A stretch of 64,000 bases of DNA from DASVBE01 sp963770375. GTDB lineage: Bacteria > Actinomycetota > Actinomycetes > Streptosporangiales > Streptosporangiaceae. The stretch covers positions 1 through 64,000 of the forward strand of contig CAVYPM010000006.1 in NCBI GenBank assembly GCA_963770375.1. The letters run 5' to 3'. A program made the position numbers and the translations under genes. Within the stretch, counting starts at the first letter, position 1. The number at the start of each line of letters is the position of its first letter. The notes under the pieces were generated by a model. That model did not search any database, was not told the DNA's origin, and saw only the letters and a program-made list of their open reading frames with translations. This document shows, in pieces, positions 17,847 to 27,265 of the stretch.

Positions 17847-19505
17847 TCAGCCCTTGATCAGCTGGGAGAGCTCTTCGATGATCAGCGCCCGCAGCTGCTC
17901 GCGGACGGCGTCGGGCAGCGCCCCGGCAGCCGTGCTGCCCGTGATCGCCGTCGGCCGGCGGAACGGCTGCCGGACCCGCCTGGCCGGGCAGCGCCGGCCC
18001 GGCCGCCGGCGGCAAGGCCGGGTGCGCCCGGCTGGTTGGAGGCCAGCGGGTAGGGCGGCACCGGCCCGTCCGGCGGCTGGCCGGTGGCCAGCCCGGTGAA
18101 GTCGCCGAACGGGACGTCGGCGGCCGAGTGGTAGGCCACCCGGGCCCAGTTGACCAGGTGCCTCGGCTCCAGGTTCTCGCCGATCGAGCTGCGCCCGACG
18201 AACCCGGTGCCCAGCGTCATCGACGGGGCCAGGTTGGTGTCCAGCCCCGCGCTGCCGGTGCTGTTGCCCGCGTTGACCGCGACCCGCAGCACCGGCACCC
18301 GCTCGGCGAACCGCAGATCACGGTCCGCGGGTCCTGGCTGTGGATGGCCGCGGAGTGGCCGGCCCCGCCGATCCTGATCACCGCGCGGGCCGCCTCGATG
18401 CCGCGCGTCCGCGGACGCCGTCGGTGACCACGCCGAGCACCGGGCTGAGCTTCTCGCGCGCGAACGGCTCCTCGGGCAGCACCAGCCGGAACGGGGCGAG
18501 CAGGACCTTGGTCCGCGGTGGCACCCGCAGCCCGGCCCGGGCCGCGATCCAGGACGCGTCCTTGCCGATCGCCTCGCCGTTCAGCCGGCCGTCGGGGAAC
18601 AGGTAGTCCCGCAGCCGGTCGCGGCCGGCCTCGTCGAGCAGCACCGGCCGCACCGCTGCAGCTCGCGCAGCAGCGGGTCGGCCGCGGCGTCCTCGGCGAT
18701 CAGCACCGACTCGTTGGTGCACAGCACCGAGTTGTCGAAGGCCTTGCTCTCGGTGATCAGCCGGGCCGCGGCGGCCGCGTCCGCGGTCGCGTCGACCAGC
18801 ACCGGGACGTTGCCCGGGCCGACGCCCAGCGCCGGGTTGCCTGACCGGTGCGCGGCCCGGACCACCGCGGTGCCCCCGGTGGCCACGATCACGCTGGTCA
18901 CCGGGTCGGCCATCAGCGCCTCGATCGAGCGGCACGGTGACGTCCTCGACCAGGCTGATCACGCCGTCCGGGGCGCCCGCCTCGGTGGCCGCGGCGGCCA
19001 GCATCCGGACCGCGTCGCCGCAGCACTCCTTCGCCATCGGGTGCGGGCTGACCACGATCGCGTTGCGGGTCAGCAGGCCAGGATGACCTTGAAGAAGACG
19101 CTGCACACCGGGTTGGTGGACGGGGTCAGCGCGAGCACCACCCCGGCCGGCCGGGGCAGCGACATGATCTTGGCCGCCGGGTCCAGCCGCGGGCTGACGA
19201 GGTCCTCGTCCCGGTAGCGCTCGAAGATGCCCGAGCGAGCAGGCCTCGTTCTTGAGCACCTTGTGCTCGGCCACGCCGAAGCCGGTCTCCTTGACCGCCC
19301 ACTCGGCGTACTTGCGCGGCCTGCGCGTGCGCGGCCCTGGCGACCGCCTCGGCGATCCGCAGCACCGAGGCCCGGTCGTAGCTCGGCGAACGCGCCCGGC
19401 CGCCCAGTGCGCCCGGGCCAGCAGCTGCTTCGCCCGCCAGGTCGCGGCCGTACTGGTTACCACGGGCCCGGTCACCATGGGCCCGGTCACCACGGGCCCG
19501 CTCAC
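17847..19505 (-). CDS. Compartment aldehyde dehydrogenase with C-terminal encapsulation peptide, multiply frameshifted
   Basis: Segments in several frames line up as one aldehyde dehydrogenase: RKYAEWAVKETGF, PAGVVLALTPSTNPVC, LLTRNAIVVSPHPMAK, ATGGTAVVRAAHRSGNPALG, then SVLCTNESVL with the catalytic Cys. HLVNWARVAYHS follows. A Pro/Gly-rich linker leads to an amphipathic tail ending EQLRALIIEELSQLIKG, a typical encapsulation peptide. Such enzymes oxidise the aldehyde made in the compartment to acyl-CoA with NAD and CoA. At least eight single-base indels are needed. The GTG start overlaps the lyase stop. Confidence 0.85.
19459..19503. repeat. Three 15-bp tandem repeats at the dehydrogenase start
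   Basis: Units ACCACGGGCCCGGTC, ACCATGGGCCCGGTC and ACCACGGGCCCGCTC follow one another exactly. In the dehydrogenase frame they encode a V-T-G-P-type repeat at the N-terminus. The in-frame GTG and ATG codons they contain make the exact start ambiguous. Confidence 0.85.
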
Positions 19506-20792
19506 CGGTGGCTCCCGGCGCGGCTGCCCCGGACCTCGGCGGCGGCCCGCCCGATCGCGTCGCCGGTCCGCTCCAGCAGCTCCTCGGACAGCTCGGGGGT
19601 CATCAGCAGGCCCGGTTTGTACTGCAGCACCCGCGGGTCCAGGGTCGAGAAGATCGCCCACACCCCGCGTCCGGTACAGGTGCCGCATCACGTACTTGGC
19701 CCCCTCGGGATGGTCGAACTCCAGGCCCATCACCACGCCGTTCTGCCGGATGCCGGTGAACCAGTCCGGGTAGTCGGCCTGGATGCCGCGCAGCCCGCGC
19801 CGATCAGCGTCGGAGATGTAGTGCACCATCGACCGGGTTTCCGGGCGGCTGCAGATCTCCAGCGTCTTCAGCGCGGCCACGCAGCCCAGCTCGGCGCCGC
19901 CGAACGTGGAGATGTGCGCGAAGCCGTCCTCGGTCAGCCAGCCCGCGCACTGCTCGCTGACCAGCACCGCGGCGATCGGGTACATGCCGCCGGACAGGCC
20001 CTTGCCGGTGACCAGGATGTCCGGCTCGATGCCGTGCTTGGTGATGCCCCACATCTCGCCGGTGCGCATCAGCCCGGTCTGCACCTCGTCGGCGATGTAC
20101 AGCGTGCCGTGCCGCTCGCAGAGCGCCTTGACCGCCTCCAGGTAGCCGGGGTCGGGCAGCGGGAAGCCGTAGGTCGCCGGGATCGTCTCCATGATCACCG
20201 CGGCCACGTCGCCGCCCGCCAGCGCCTGCTCCATCGCGGCCAGGTCGTTGAACGGGACCTGGGTGAACTCCTCCGGCCGGTCGGACAGGAACAGCCGGGA
20301 GAACCGGTCGTCGCCGGTGGCCACGGCCAGCCCGGTGTGGCCGTGGTAGGCCTTGACGATCGACACGATCTTGCGCCGCTTGGTGGCGTGCCGCGCGGTC
20401 TTCAGCGCGATGTCGATGGCCTCGCCGCCGCCGCTGCCGTAGACGACCTTGGTCAGGTTGGGCGGCGCGGACCGGATCAGCGCCTCGGCCAGGGCGGCCC
20501 GGGCGCTGGACGGGAAGTGGTGGTTGCCGATGTCGAAGGACCGCATGCCGGTGGTGATGGCCTCGACCAGCTCCGGGTTGCGGTGCCCGAGGTTGTAGGT
20601 GCCGCCGTTGAGGTGCACGTCGATGAGCCGCAGCCCGGACATGTCCCAGATGAAGTAGCTCTCCCGGCGGTCGATGACCAGGTCGACGCCGGTCTCGGAC
20701 CAGAAGTCGGTCTTGCCCGGGTTCCAGAACTCGCGGGACTTGTCCAGCACGTCGGCCTTGGAGTCCACGGTGAAGACGTCGTAGTCGTGCAT
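19502..20792 (-). CDS. Class III aminotransferase-fold phospho-lyase of the BMC pathway, frameshifted near the end
   Basis: The PLP enzyme has YHGHTG at 149-154, DEVQTG at 235-240 and the Schiff-base Lys264 in VTGKGLSGGMYP. Relatives include ethanolamine-phosphate phospho-lyase. In the aminoacetone-utilization model this protein removes ammonia and phosphate from aminopropanol phosphate to give propionaldehyde. The C-terminus (TLDPRVLQYKPGLLMTPELS, then GDAIGRAAAEVRGSR) is displaced by an indel near 19665. It is the first gene of the minus-strand operon; an AGGCAGGG stretch precedes the ATG. Gene content favours the lyase role over a true aminotransferase. Confidence 0.85.
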
Positions 20793-21215
20793 CGCCCTGC
20801 CTTCGTCACCGGGCGCCCACGGGGTGGCGGCCGGCCGGACCGGCACCGCGCCGCCAACCCATAACAGACCAGATCATTCTATCGGTCGGACCCATTAGTC
20901 AAGAGTGTTACCTGACGTACTTTGTCCTGACCAAAAGTCTTGTCAGCCCAGAAATCCCCATGTTACGGTCGGGGCCTGCTGCGCCCCCAGGAGCGTGCCT
21001 ATGACCCTGTTAAACGGTCGACGGCCGGGCTTTCGAGCCCCATCTGCACCCAGCGCGCCACGCGCGCGACGGACTCCCGGAGGCGGCCACGGGCCGCGGT
21101 CTTCGGGTCCGACCGTAAGTTGCCGTCCCGCTAGCCGGCGGCATCCCCCCAACCGTCCGGAGTGACCGCGGCCCGCAGCCGCGGCACCAGGCCCGGCCCA
21201 CAGGAGGCTGGCTGC
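20793..21215. promoter_or_regulatory. Divergent control region of the BMC operon and permease
   Basis: This 423-base gap separates the first BMC-operon gene from the permease. The left part (20860-20960) is clearly AT-richer than its surroundings and should hold both promoters. Candidate regulator sites are GGTCGGACC at 20884-20892 and CTGAC-N10-GTCAG at about 20927-20946. GGTC/GACC half-sites recall HutC-family operators, but the spacing differs. No gene is supportable inside. Confidence 0.45.
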
Positions 21216-22797
21216 ATGTCGGATACCCGAGAGCAAGCAGGCGCCCCGCGCGATGACGGCTCCGCCGCGCTGAGCGCCACCGCGTCGCTCACCGAGAGCA
21301 AGGACATCTCGCAGCGCGACGACGTCGCCAAGCTGCGCAAGAACGCGATCGGCCTGTGGCGGTGTGCTGTTCCTCACCGTGACCGGCGCGGCGCCGATCT
21401 CGGCGATGCTGTTCAACACGCCGATCTCGGTCGGGCTTCGGCAACGGCGTGGGCACGCCCGGCCGGCGTTCGTGTTCGCCGCCATCGTGCTGACCATCTT
21501 CTCGGTCGGCTACGTGGCGATGGCCCGCAAGAAGACCACGGCGGGCGGTTTCTACTCCTACATCAGCTACGGCCTGGGCCGGGAGATCGGCATCGGCACC
21601 GGGTTCGGCTCGGTGCTGGCCTACTCGGTGTTCGAGGCGTCGCTGTGCGGCGGCTTCGCCTACTTCCTGAACATCAAGCTGGCCGCAGTTCGGCATCCAA
21701 CATCGCCTGGCCGTGGCTGGCCCTGGCGCATGGTGGTGCTGATCTCGATGCTGACCTGCTTCGACGTCCGGCTGTCCAGCATGGTGCTCGGCGTCGCGCT
21801 GATCGCCGAGGTGGTCATCCTGATCATCTTCGACATCGGCGATGTTCGCGCACGGCGGCCTGCCGCTGGCCTCGCTGAACCCGGTGAACGCGTTCAAGGG
21901 CTTCCCGGCCGGGGCCAACGGGCTCGCGGCCGGCGCCGCGGGCATCGGCATCTTCTTCGCGTTCTGGTCCTGGGTCGGCTTCGAGATGGCGCCGAACTAC
22001 GCCGAGGAGTCGCGGCACCCGAAGAAGATCGTGCCCCGGGCGACCTACATCTCGGTCATCGGCCTCGGCGTGTTCTACACTGCTGACCACGTGGGCGCCG
22101 TTCGCCGGCTACCCGAGCGTGCACGCCGCGCAGGTCCAGGCGCAGACCAACTCCGCCGAGTACTACCTGCAGCCCGGCCAACCAGATCGTCGGCCACTGG
22201 GTCGGCTCGGTGATGAGCTTCCTGATCATCACCGGCTCGTTCGCCTGCGGCATGGCCTTCCACAACACGACCTCGCGGTACTTCTACTCGCTCGGCCGCG
22301 AGGGCCTGCTGCCCCGCGCGCTCGGCAGGACCCACCCCAAGTGGAAGAGCCCGCACATCGCGTCGGTCACCCAGTCGGTCATCGCCGCGCTGATCATCCT
22401 CGGCTTCGCCGTGTTCGTCGGCACCGGTGACCCGCTGCACATCGCCTACCTCCAGGTCTACGGCCTGATGGCGGTGATGGGCGTGATCATCATCCTGAGC
22501 GTGCAGGCGCTGGTCTCGCTCAGCATCCTGATCTACTACACCAAGGAGCACCCGGAGGAAGTGCACTGGTGGAAGACCAGGATCGCGCCGGCGATCTCGT
22601 TCATCGCCCAGGTCTTCGTGATCTACCTGCTGTTCAAGAACCTCCTGTTCCTCGGCAGCGGGTATCACTACGCGGTCTGGCTCGGCCCGATCGACCTGCT
22701 GGTGGTGCTGATCGGCATCGGCGCGGCGTTCTACTTCAAGCACCGGAACCGGGAGAAGTACGAGTCCGCCGGACGGCTCGTCAACGAAGGGCTCTGA
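21216..22797 (+). CDS. APC-superfamily amino acid/amine permease, multiply frameshifted
   Basis: Hydrophobic segments in several frames assemble into one APC permease: VLFLTVTGAAPISAMLFNTP, then FVFAAIVLTIFSVGYVAMAR, KKTTAGGFYSYISYGLGREI and GIFFAFWSWVGFEMAPNYAE. The last third, from VGSVMSFLIITGSFACGMAF, is intact with five or six helices. GGFYSYISYGLG matches the helix-3 substrate-binding region of the family. At least seven single-base insertions are needed (for example at 21360, 21841 and 22081). AGGAGG precedes the ATG. Position opposite the BMC operon suggests import of an amino alcohol or amine. Confidence 0.82.
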
Positions 22798-22810
22798 GGC
22801 AAGCACCGGG

Positions 22811-24293
22811 ATGGGATACCTGATCGGGGCGGACATCGGCTCGCAGTCGGTCAAGGCGGTCCTGCTCGACCCCGACGGCCAGATCGCCGGAACCGCTGGG
22901 CACGGCTACGCGATGAGCCACCCGGCCAGCGGCTGGGCCGAGCAGGACCCGGCCGACTGGACGGCCGGGCTGACCGCCGCGGTCCGCCACCTGCTGGCGG
23001 AGCACGGCGTGGCCGCCGGGCAGGTATCCCATCTCGGTCTTGCGTCGCAGGTGGACGGGGTGGCGCCGGTCGACGCCAAGCTCCGCCCGCTGCGCCCGGC
23101 GATCATCTGGCTGGACCGCCGGGCCAGCGACCAGGCCGCCGCGCTGGCCGCGGCGGCCGGCACCGACGAGATCTTCGCCAGGACCGGGCTGAACACCGAC
23201 GCGTCGCACATCGCGCCCAAGCTGATGTGGCTGCGCGACCACGAGCCGGAGGTCTGCGGCCCAGGCCCGGTCTTGCCCGCCGGTGGGCGGCTACGTGCTC
23301 GGCTGGCTGACCGGCGTGCTCGCCCAGGATCACGCCAACGCGTCGTCCACGCTGCTGTACGACGTGCGCACCGGCGACTGGGACCCGGGGCTGCTGGACG
23401 CGGCCGGGCTCGACCCGGCGGTGCTGGCCCCGATCCGGCCCTCGGCGGAGATCGGCCGGCACGCTGACCCCGGAGGCCGCGGCCGAGCGCTCGGGCTGAC
23501 CACGGACTGCGCGGTGGTCATCGGCACCGGCGACGAGCACGCCGCCTGCATGGGCGCCGGGGCGATCGTGCCCGGGCTGGTCGCGGACGTGACCGGCACC
23601 GCCGAGCCGGTCGCGGTGACCGCGCCGAGCCGGTCTTCGACGGCGAGCGGGTGGTGGAGACGCACGCGCACGCGATCACCGGCCTGCTGCTGGTGGAGAA
23701 CCCCGGCTTCGTGTCCGGCGGCTGCACGCTGTGGTGCGCCCAGTCCGTGCTCGGCACCGACCAGGCCGGCCTGTTCGCCCAGGCCGCGCAGGCCCCGGCG
23801 GGCGCGGACGGCGTGCTGTTCCTGCCCACCCTGTCCGGCGCGACCGTGCCGCGCTGGAACGACCGGATGCGCGGCGTGTTCGCCGGGCTCGGCCATGAAC
23901 CACGACGGCCGGCACCTGGCCCGGGCCGTGATCGAGGGCTGCACGTTCGCGCTGAACGACGTGCTCGGCCGGCTGGACGCGCTGGGCCTCGCCGGGCCGG
24001 AGATCCGGGTCGTCGGCGGCGGGGCCCGCAGCGAGCTGTGGCTGCAGGTCAAGGCCGACGTGACCGGCCGGACCGTGCAGCCGGTGCTGGCCGAGGAGCC
24101 GACCGCGCTCGGCGCCGCGGTGCTGGCCGGCCTGGCCGCCGGCACGTTCGGCGATGCCGCCGACGCGGTGGCCAGGACCGTGCAGGTCGCGCCGCGCGCC
24201 TATCACCCGGACGAGGCGGCCCGCGCGGTGTACGCCGAGCGGTACGCGCAGTACCGGGCGCTGTACGACGGCGCCGAGGGAGCCCTCGGCTGA
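22811..24293 (+). CDS. FGGY-family carbohydrate kinase (xylulokinase-like), multiply frameshifted
   Basis: The N-terminus MGYLIGADIGSQSVKAVLLD contains the first phosphate-binding loop. ASGWAEQDPADW, IIWLDRRASDQA, VVIGTGDEHAACMGAG and LPTLSGATVPRWNDRMRG follow, and EIRVVGGGARSELWLQVKAD is the adenosine-binding region near the end. Together they match the xylulokinase branch of FGGY kinases. About six indels are required, near 23265, 23460-23490, 23625 and 23893. It should phosphorylate a sugar or polyol using ATP; the substrate is unknown. It starts 14 bases after the permease and is probably in the same unit. Confidence 0.85.
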
Positions 24294-24312
24294 GCCCTCC
24301 AGGAGGCACTGC

Positions 24313-25720
24313 GTGAGCACCGCCGGGCCGGTCCAGCTTGACCTGGCCGCGACTGCGTCCGAGCTGGCCGCCGCCGCGGATCAGGGCACGCTCCAGCCGC
24401 TCGGGCTGGGCCAGGTCATCGACGGCGACGGGGCGCTGGCCGGGCTGACCGCCGCGGTCGCCGCCCGTCAGCGGCCGGGCGGGCCGGTGACCGTGCTGGC
24501 CGCGGCCACCCCGATGACGGTGGCCGGGCGGGACCTGCGGGCCGAGATCACCGGGCTGATCGGCGACCCGGAGTGGGTCACGGTGGGCCCGCCGGACGGC
24601 CACCTGCACGCCGACGAGGCCACGGTGGCGGCGGCCCGCGCGGCCGTGGCCGGGTCCGGCTGCGTGGTCTCGGTGGGGTCTGGCACGCTCACCGACATCG
24701 GCAAGGCCGCCGCCCCGGCGGGCGTCCCGCTGGTCGCCGTGCAGACCGCGACCAGCGTCAACGGCTACTCCGACCCGTTCTCCGTGCTGCTGCGCACCGG
24801 GGTCAAGCGGACCACGCCGTCCCGCTGGCCGGACGTCCTGGTCATCGACCCGGCGGTGCTGGCCGGCGCGCCGGCTGAGCTGAACCGGGCCGGCCTTGGC
24901 GACCTGGTGTCGATGTTCACCTGCACCGCGGACTGGTACCTGGCCGGGGCGGTGGGCCTGGACCCGACCTACAGCCCGGCGGTCGCGGGGCTGAACCGCC
25001 GGTACGGGGACCGGCTGCTGGAGCTGGCCGCCGGGGACCTGCTGAGCCCGGCCAGCCTGGCCGAGCTGGCCCGGATCCTGACGCTCAGCGGGATCGCGAT
25101 GGGCGTGGCCGGGTCCACCGCGCCCAGCTCCGGCATGGAGCACATGATCAGCCACCTGCTGGAGATGGCCGCCGGGGCCCGCGGCCAGGCCAGCAGCTAC
25201 CACGGCACCCAGGTCGGCGTGGCTACCCTGGTGGCCGCCGCCACCTGGGCGCACGTCCGCCGCGCGATCGACGGCGGGGCGCTGGACCGGCCCGCCGTGC
25301 TGCCGGACCCGGACCAGGCCAGGGACCGGATCACGGCGGCGTTCAAGGACCTGGACGAGACCGGGGCGATGGCCGCCGAGTGCTTCGCCGACTACTCGAA
25401 GAAGCTGCGCGCGCTGGCCGCGCGGCGACCCGCTGGCCCGGCTGCGCGACGGCTGGGAGCGGCACGACGCCGCGCTCGGCGCGGTGCTCGGCGAGCCCGC
25501 TGTGCTGGCCGCCGCGCTGCGCGCGGCCGGGCTGCCGGACCGGTTCGGCGCGCTGCCCGAGCCGGTCGACGACGAGCTGGCGCGCTGGGCGGTGGCCAGC
25601 AGCCCGCTGCAGCGGGCCCGGTTCAGCGTGACCGACCTGGCCATGCTGCTCGGCTGCTGGGAGGACGACGACGTGGACGAGGTGCTGGCCGCCGCCGGGG
25701 TGCTGGCCGGCCCGTCATGA
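24313..25720 (+). CDS. sn-glycerol-1-phosphate dehydrogenase-like iron/zinc alcohol dehydrogenase, frameshifted near the end
   Basis: The cofactor segment VVSVGSGTLTDIGKAAA and the TATSVNGYSDPFSVLL block match the glycerol-1-phosphate dehydrogenase/AraM family. The metal ligands lie in SGMEHMISHLLE and SSYHGTQVGVA. These enzymes interconvert dihydroxyacetone phosphate and sn-glycerol 1-phosphate with NAD(P)H. The frame is intact for 370 residues; one indel near 25425 displaces the C-terminal helical part (PLARLRDGWERHDAAL). AGGAGG lies 6 bases before the GTG start. The true substrate may be another phosphorylated polyol. Confidence 0.85.
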
Positions 25721-25730
25721 GCACTGACCG

Positions 25731-26572
25731 GTGACCGGCTGGGAACGCCCTGACCGGCTGTTCGGCGGCTACGCGCTGGACCTGGACGGCACCGTGTACC
25801 TGGGCGAGGCACTGCTTCCCGGGGCGGCGGACACGATCGCGGCGATCCGCGCGGCCGGGTCCGCCGTGGTGTTCCTGACCAACAACCCGCTGAAGCCCGC
25901 GGCCGCTACGCGGCCAAGCTGACCGGCCTGGGCGTCCCGGCGACCGAGGCCGACGTCGTCACCCCGCTCGGCGTGCTGACCAGCTACCTGCACCGGCGGC
26001 ACCCGGGCGCGGCCGTGCTGACCGTGGCCGAGCCGCTGGTGGACGAGACGCTGGCCGCGGCGGGGATCACCGTGACGGGGGATCCGGCCGCCGCCGGGGT
26101 GGTCGCGGTGTCGTTCGACCGCACGTTCAGCTACGCCAAGCTGCTCGCCGCCTACCGTGCCGTCCGGCTGCACGGTGCGGCGCTGGTGGCCACCAACCCG
26201 GACCCGTTCTGCCCGACCCCGGACGGCGGGCTGCCGGACTGCGCGGCCATGCTGGCCGCGGTCGAGGCGTGCACCGGCGCCCGGGCCGAGGCGGTGGTCG
26301 GCAAGCCCAGCGAGCACATGGCCGCGGAACTGCTGCGGCGGCTGGCCGCCCCGCCCGGCCGGGCCGCGGTGGTCGGCGACCGGCTGCTGACCGACGTGCG
26401 GATGGGCCAGTCCCTGGGCATGGCCAGGGTGCTGGTGCTGTCCGGCGCGACCACGCCGGCCGACCTGGCTGGCGCGGAGGTCCAGCCGGACTTTGTGATC
26501 GACGGAATCGGGCAGCTGCTGCCCGCCGGCCCGACGGCTGGCCCTATCCCTTATCCCGGGAGCTCACGGTGA
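25731..26572 (+). CDS. HAD-IIA (NagD-like) phosphatase, frameshifted
   Basis: The N-terminus has the nucleophile motif LDLDGTVYLGE, then VVFLTNNP with the second HAD motif. VGKPSEHMAAELLRRL supplies the conserved Lys, and VVGDRLLTDVRMGQSLGM the acidic metal-binding motif. A C2 cap lies between them, as in NagD and p-nitrophenyl-phosphatase/glycerol-phosphate phosphatases. One indel near 25905 shifts the frame just after the second motif. The GTG start lies 10 bases after the preceding stop. A polyol-phosphate substrate is likely from context. Confidence 0.85.
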
Positions 26573-27246
26573 TCGAGTTCGTCTTCATGCTGACCAAGGA
26601 CGACCGCACCGTCGACGGGGCCCGGGAGGTGTACGAGGAGCTGCGCGACGGCCGGCCTGCGGTACGTCGGCTTCAAGGACATCGGCCAGCCGGTGCCGGT
26701 GCTGCGCGACATCTGCGACACCGCGCACCGCGACGGCCTGGAGGTCATGCTCGAGGTGGTGTCCACCAGCAAGGCGGACGAGCTGCGCTCGATCGAGGCG
26801 GCCGCGGGCATCGGGGTGGACTGGGTGCTCGGCGGCACCCACCCGGCCGAGGGCGTGAAGCTGCTGGCCGGGCGCCCGGCGAAGTACTGCCCGTTCCCCG
26901 GCCGGTGGTCGGGCACCCGAGCATCCTGGAAGGCGAGATCGCCGAGATCGCGGACAGCGCCAGGGACATCACCGCGCTGGACGGCGTCTACGGCCTGGAC
27001 CTGCTCGCCTACCGGCACCAGACCGCGGACGTGGCCGAGCTGACCCGGGCGGTGGTGACCGCTGCGTCCGGGCCGGTCATCGCGGCCGGCTCGGTGGCCA
27101 GCCTGGACCAGGTGCAGACGCTGGAGGCGGCCGGGGCGTGGGGCTTCACGATCGGCAGCGCGATCTTCGACGGCCTGCTGCCCGGCGGGCCGTCGGTGGC
27201 CGGCCAGGTCCGCGAGGTGCTCAGGGCCACCGGCGCCCTGGTCTGA
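26569..27246 (+). CDS. TIM-barrel protein, ribulose-phosphate-binding-barrel type, frameshifted
   Basis: The readable parts give a beta/alpha barrel: YVGFKDIGQPVPVLRDICDT, LEVMLEVVSTSKADELRS, VDWVLGGTHPAEGVKLLAGR, and at the end VIAAGSVASLDQVQTLEAAG then WGFTIGSAIFDG. The last two form the usual phosphate-binding loops of strands 7 and 8 in HisA/TrpC/NanE-type barrels. I cannot name the reaction; isomerase or aldolase activity on a phosphorylated sugar is plausible. Indels lie near 26655 and 26910. The GTG start overlaps the HAD stop (GTGA), so the two are coupled. Confidence 0.7.
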   Translation: MIEFVFMLTKDDRTVDGAREVYEELRDGRPAVRRLQGHRPAGAGAARHLRHRAPRRPGGHARGGVHQQGGRAALDRGGRGHRGGLGARRHPPGRGREAAGRAPGEVLPVPRPVVGHPSILEGEIAEIADSARDITALDGVYGLDLLAYRHQTADVAELTRAVVTAASGPVIAAGSVASLDQVQTLEAAGAWGFTIGSAIFDGLLPGGPSVAGQVREVLRATGALV

Positions 27247-27265
27247 CCGGCGCACTCTCACGGCG

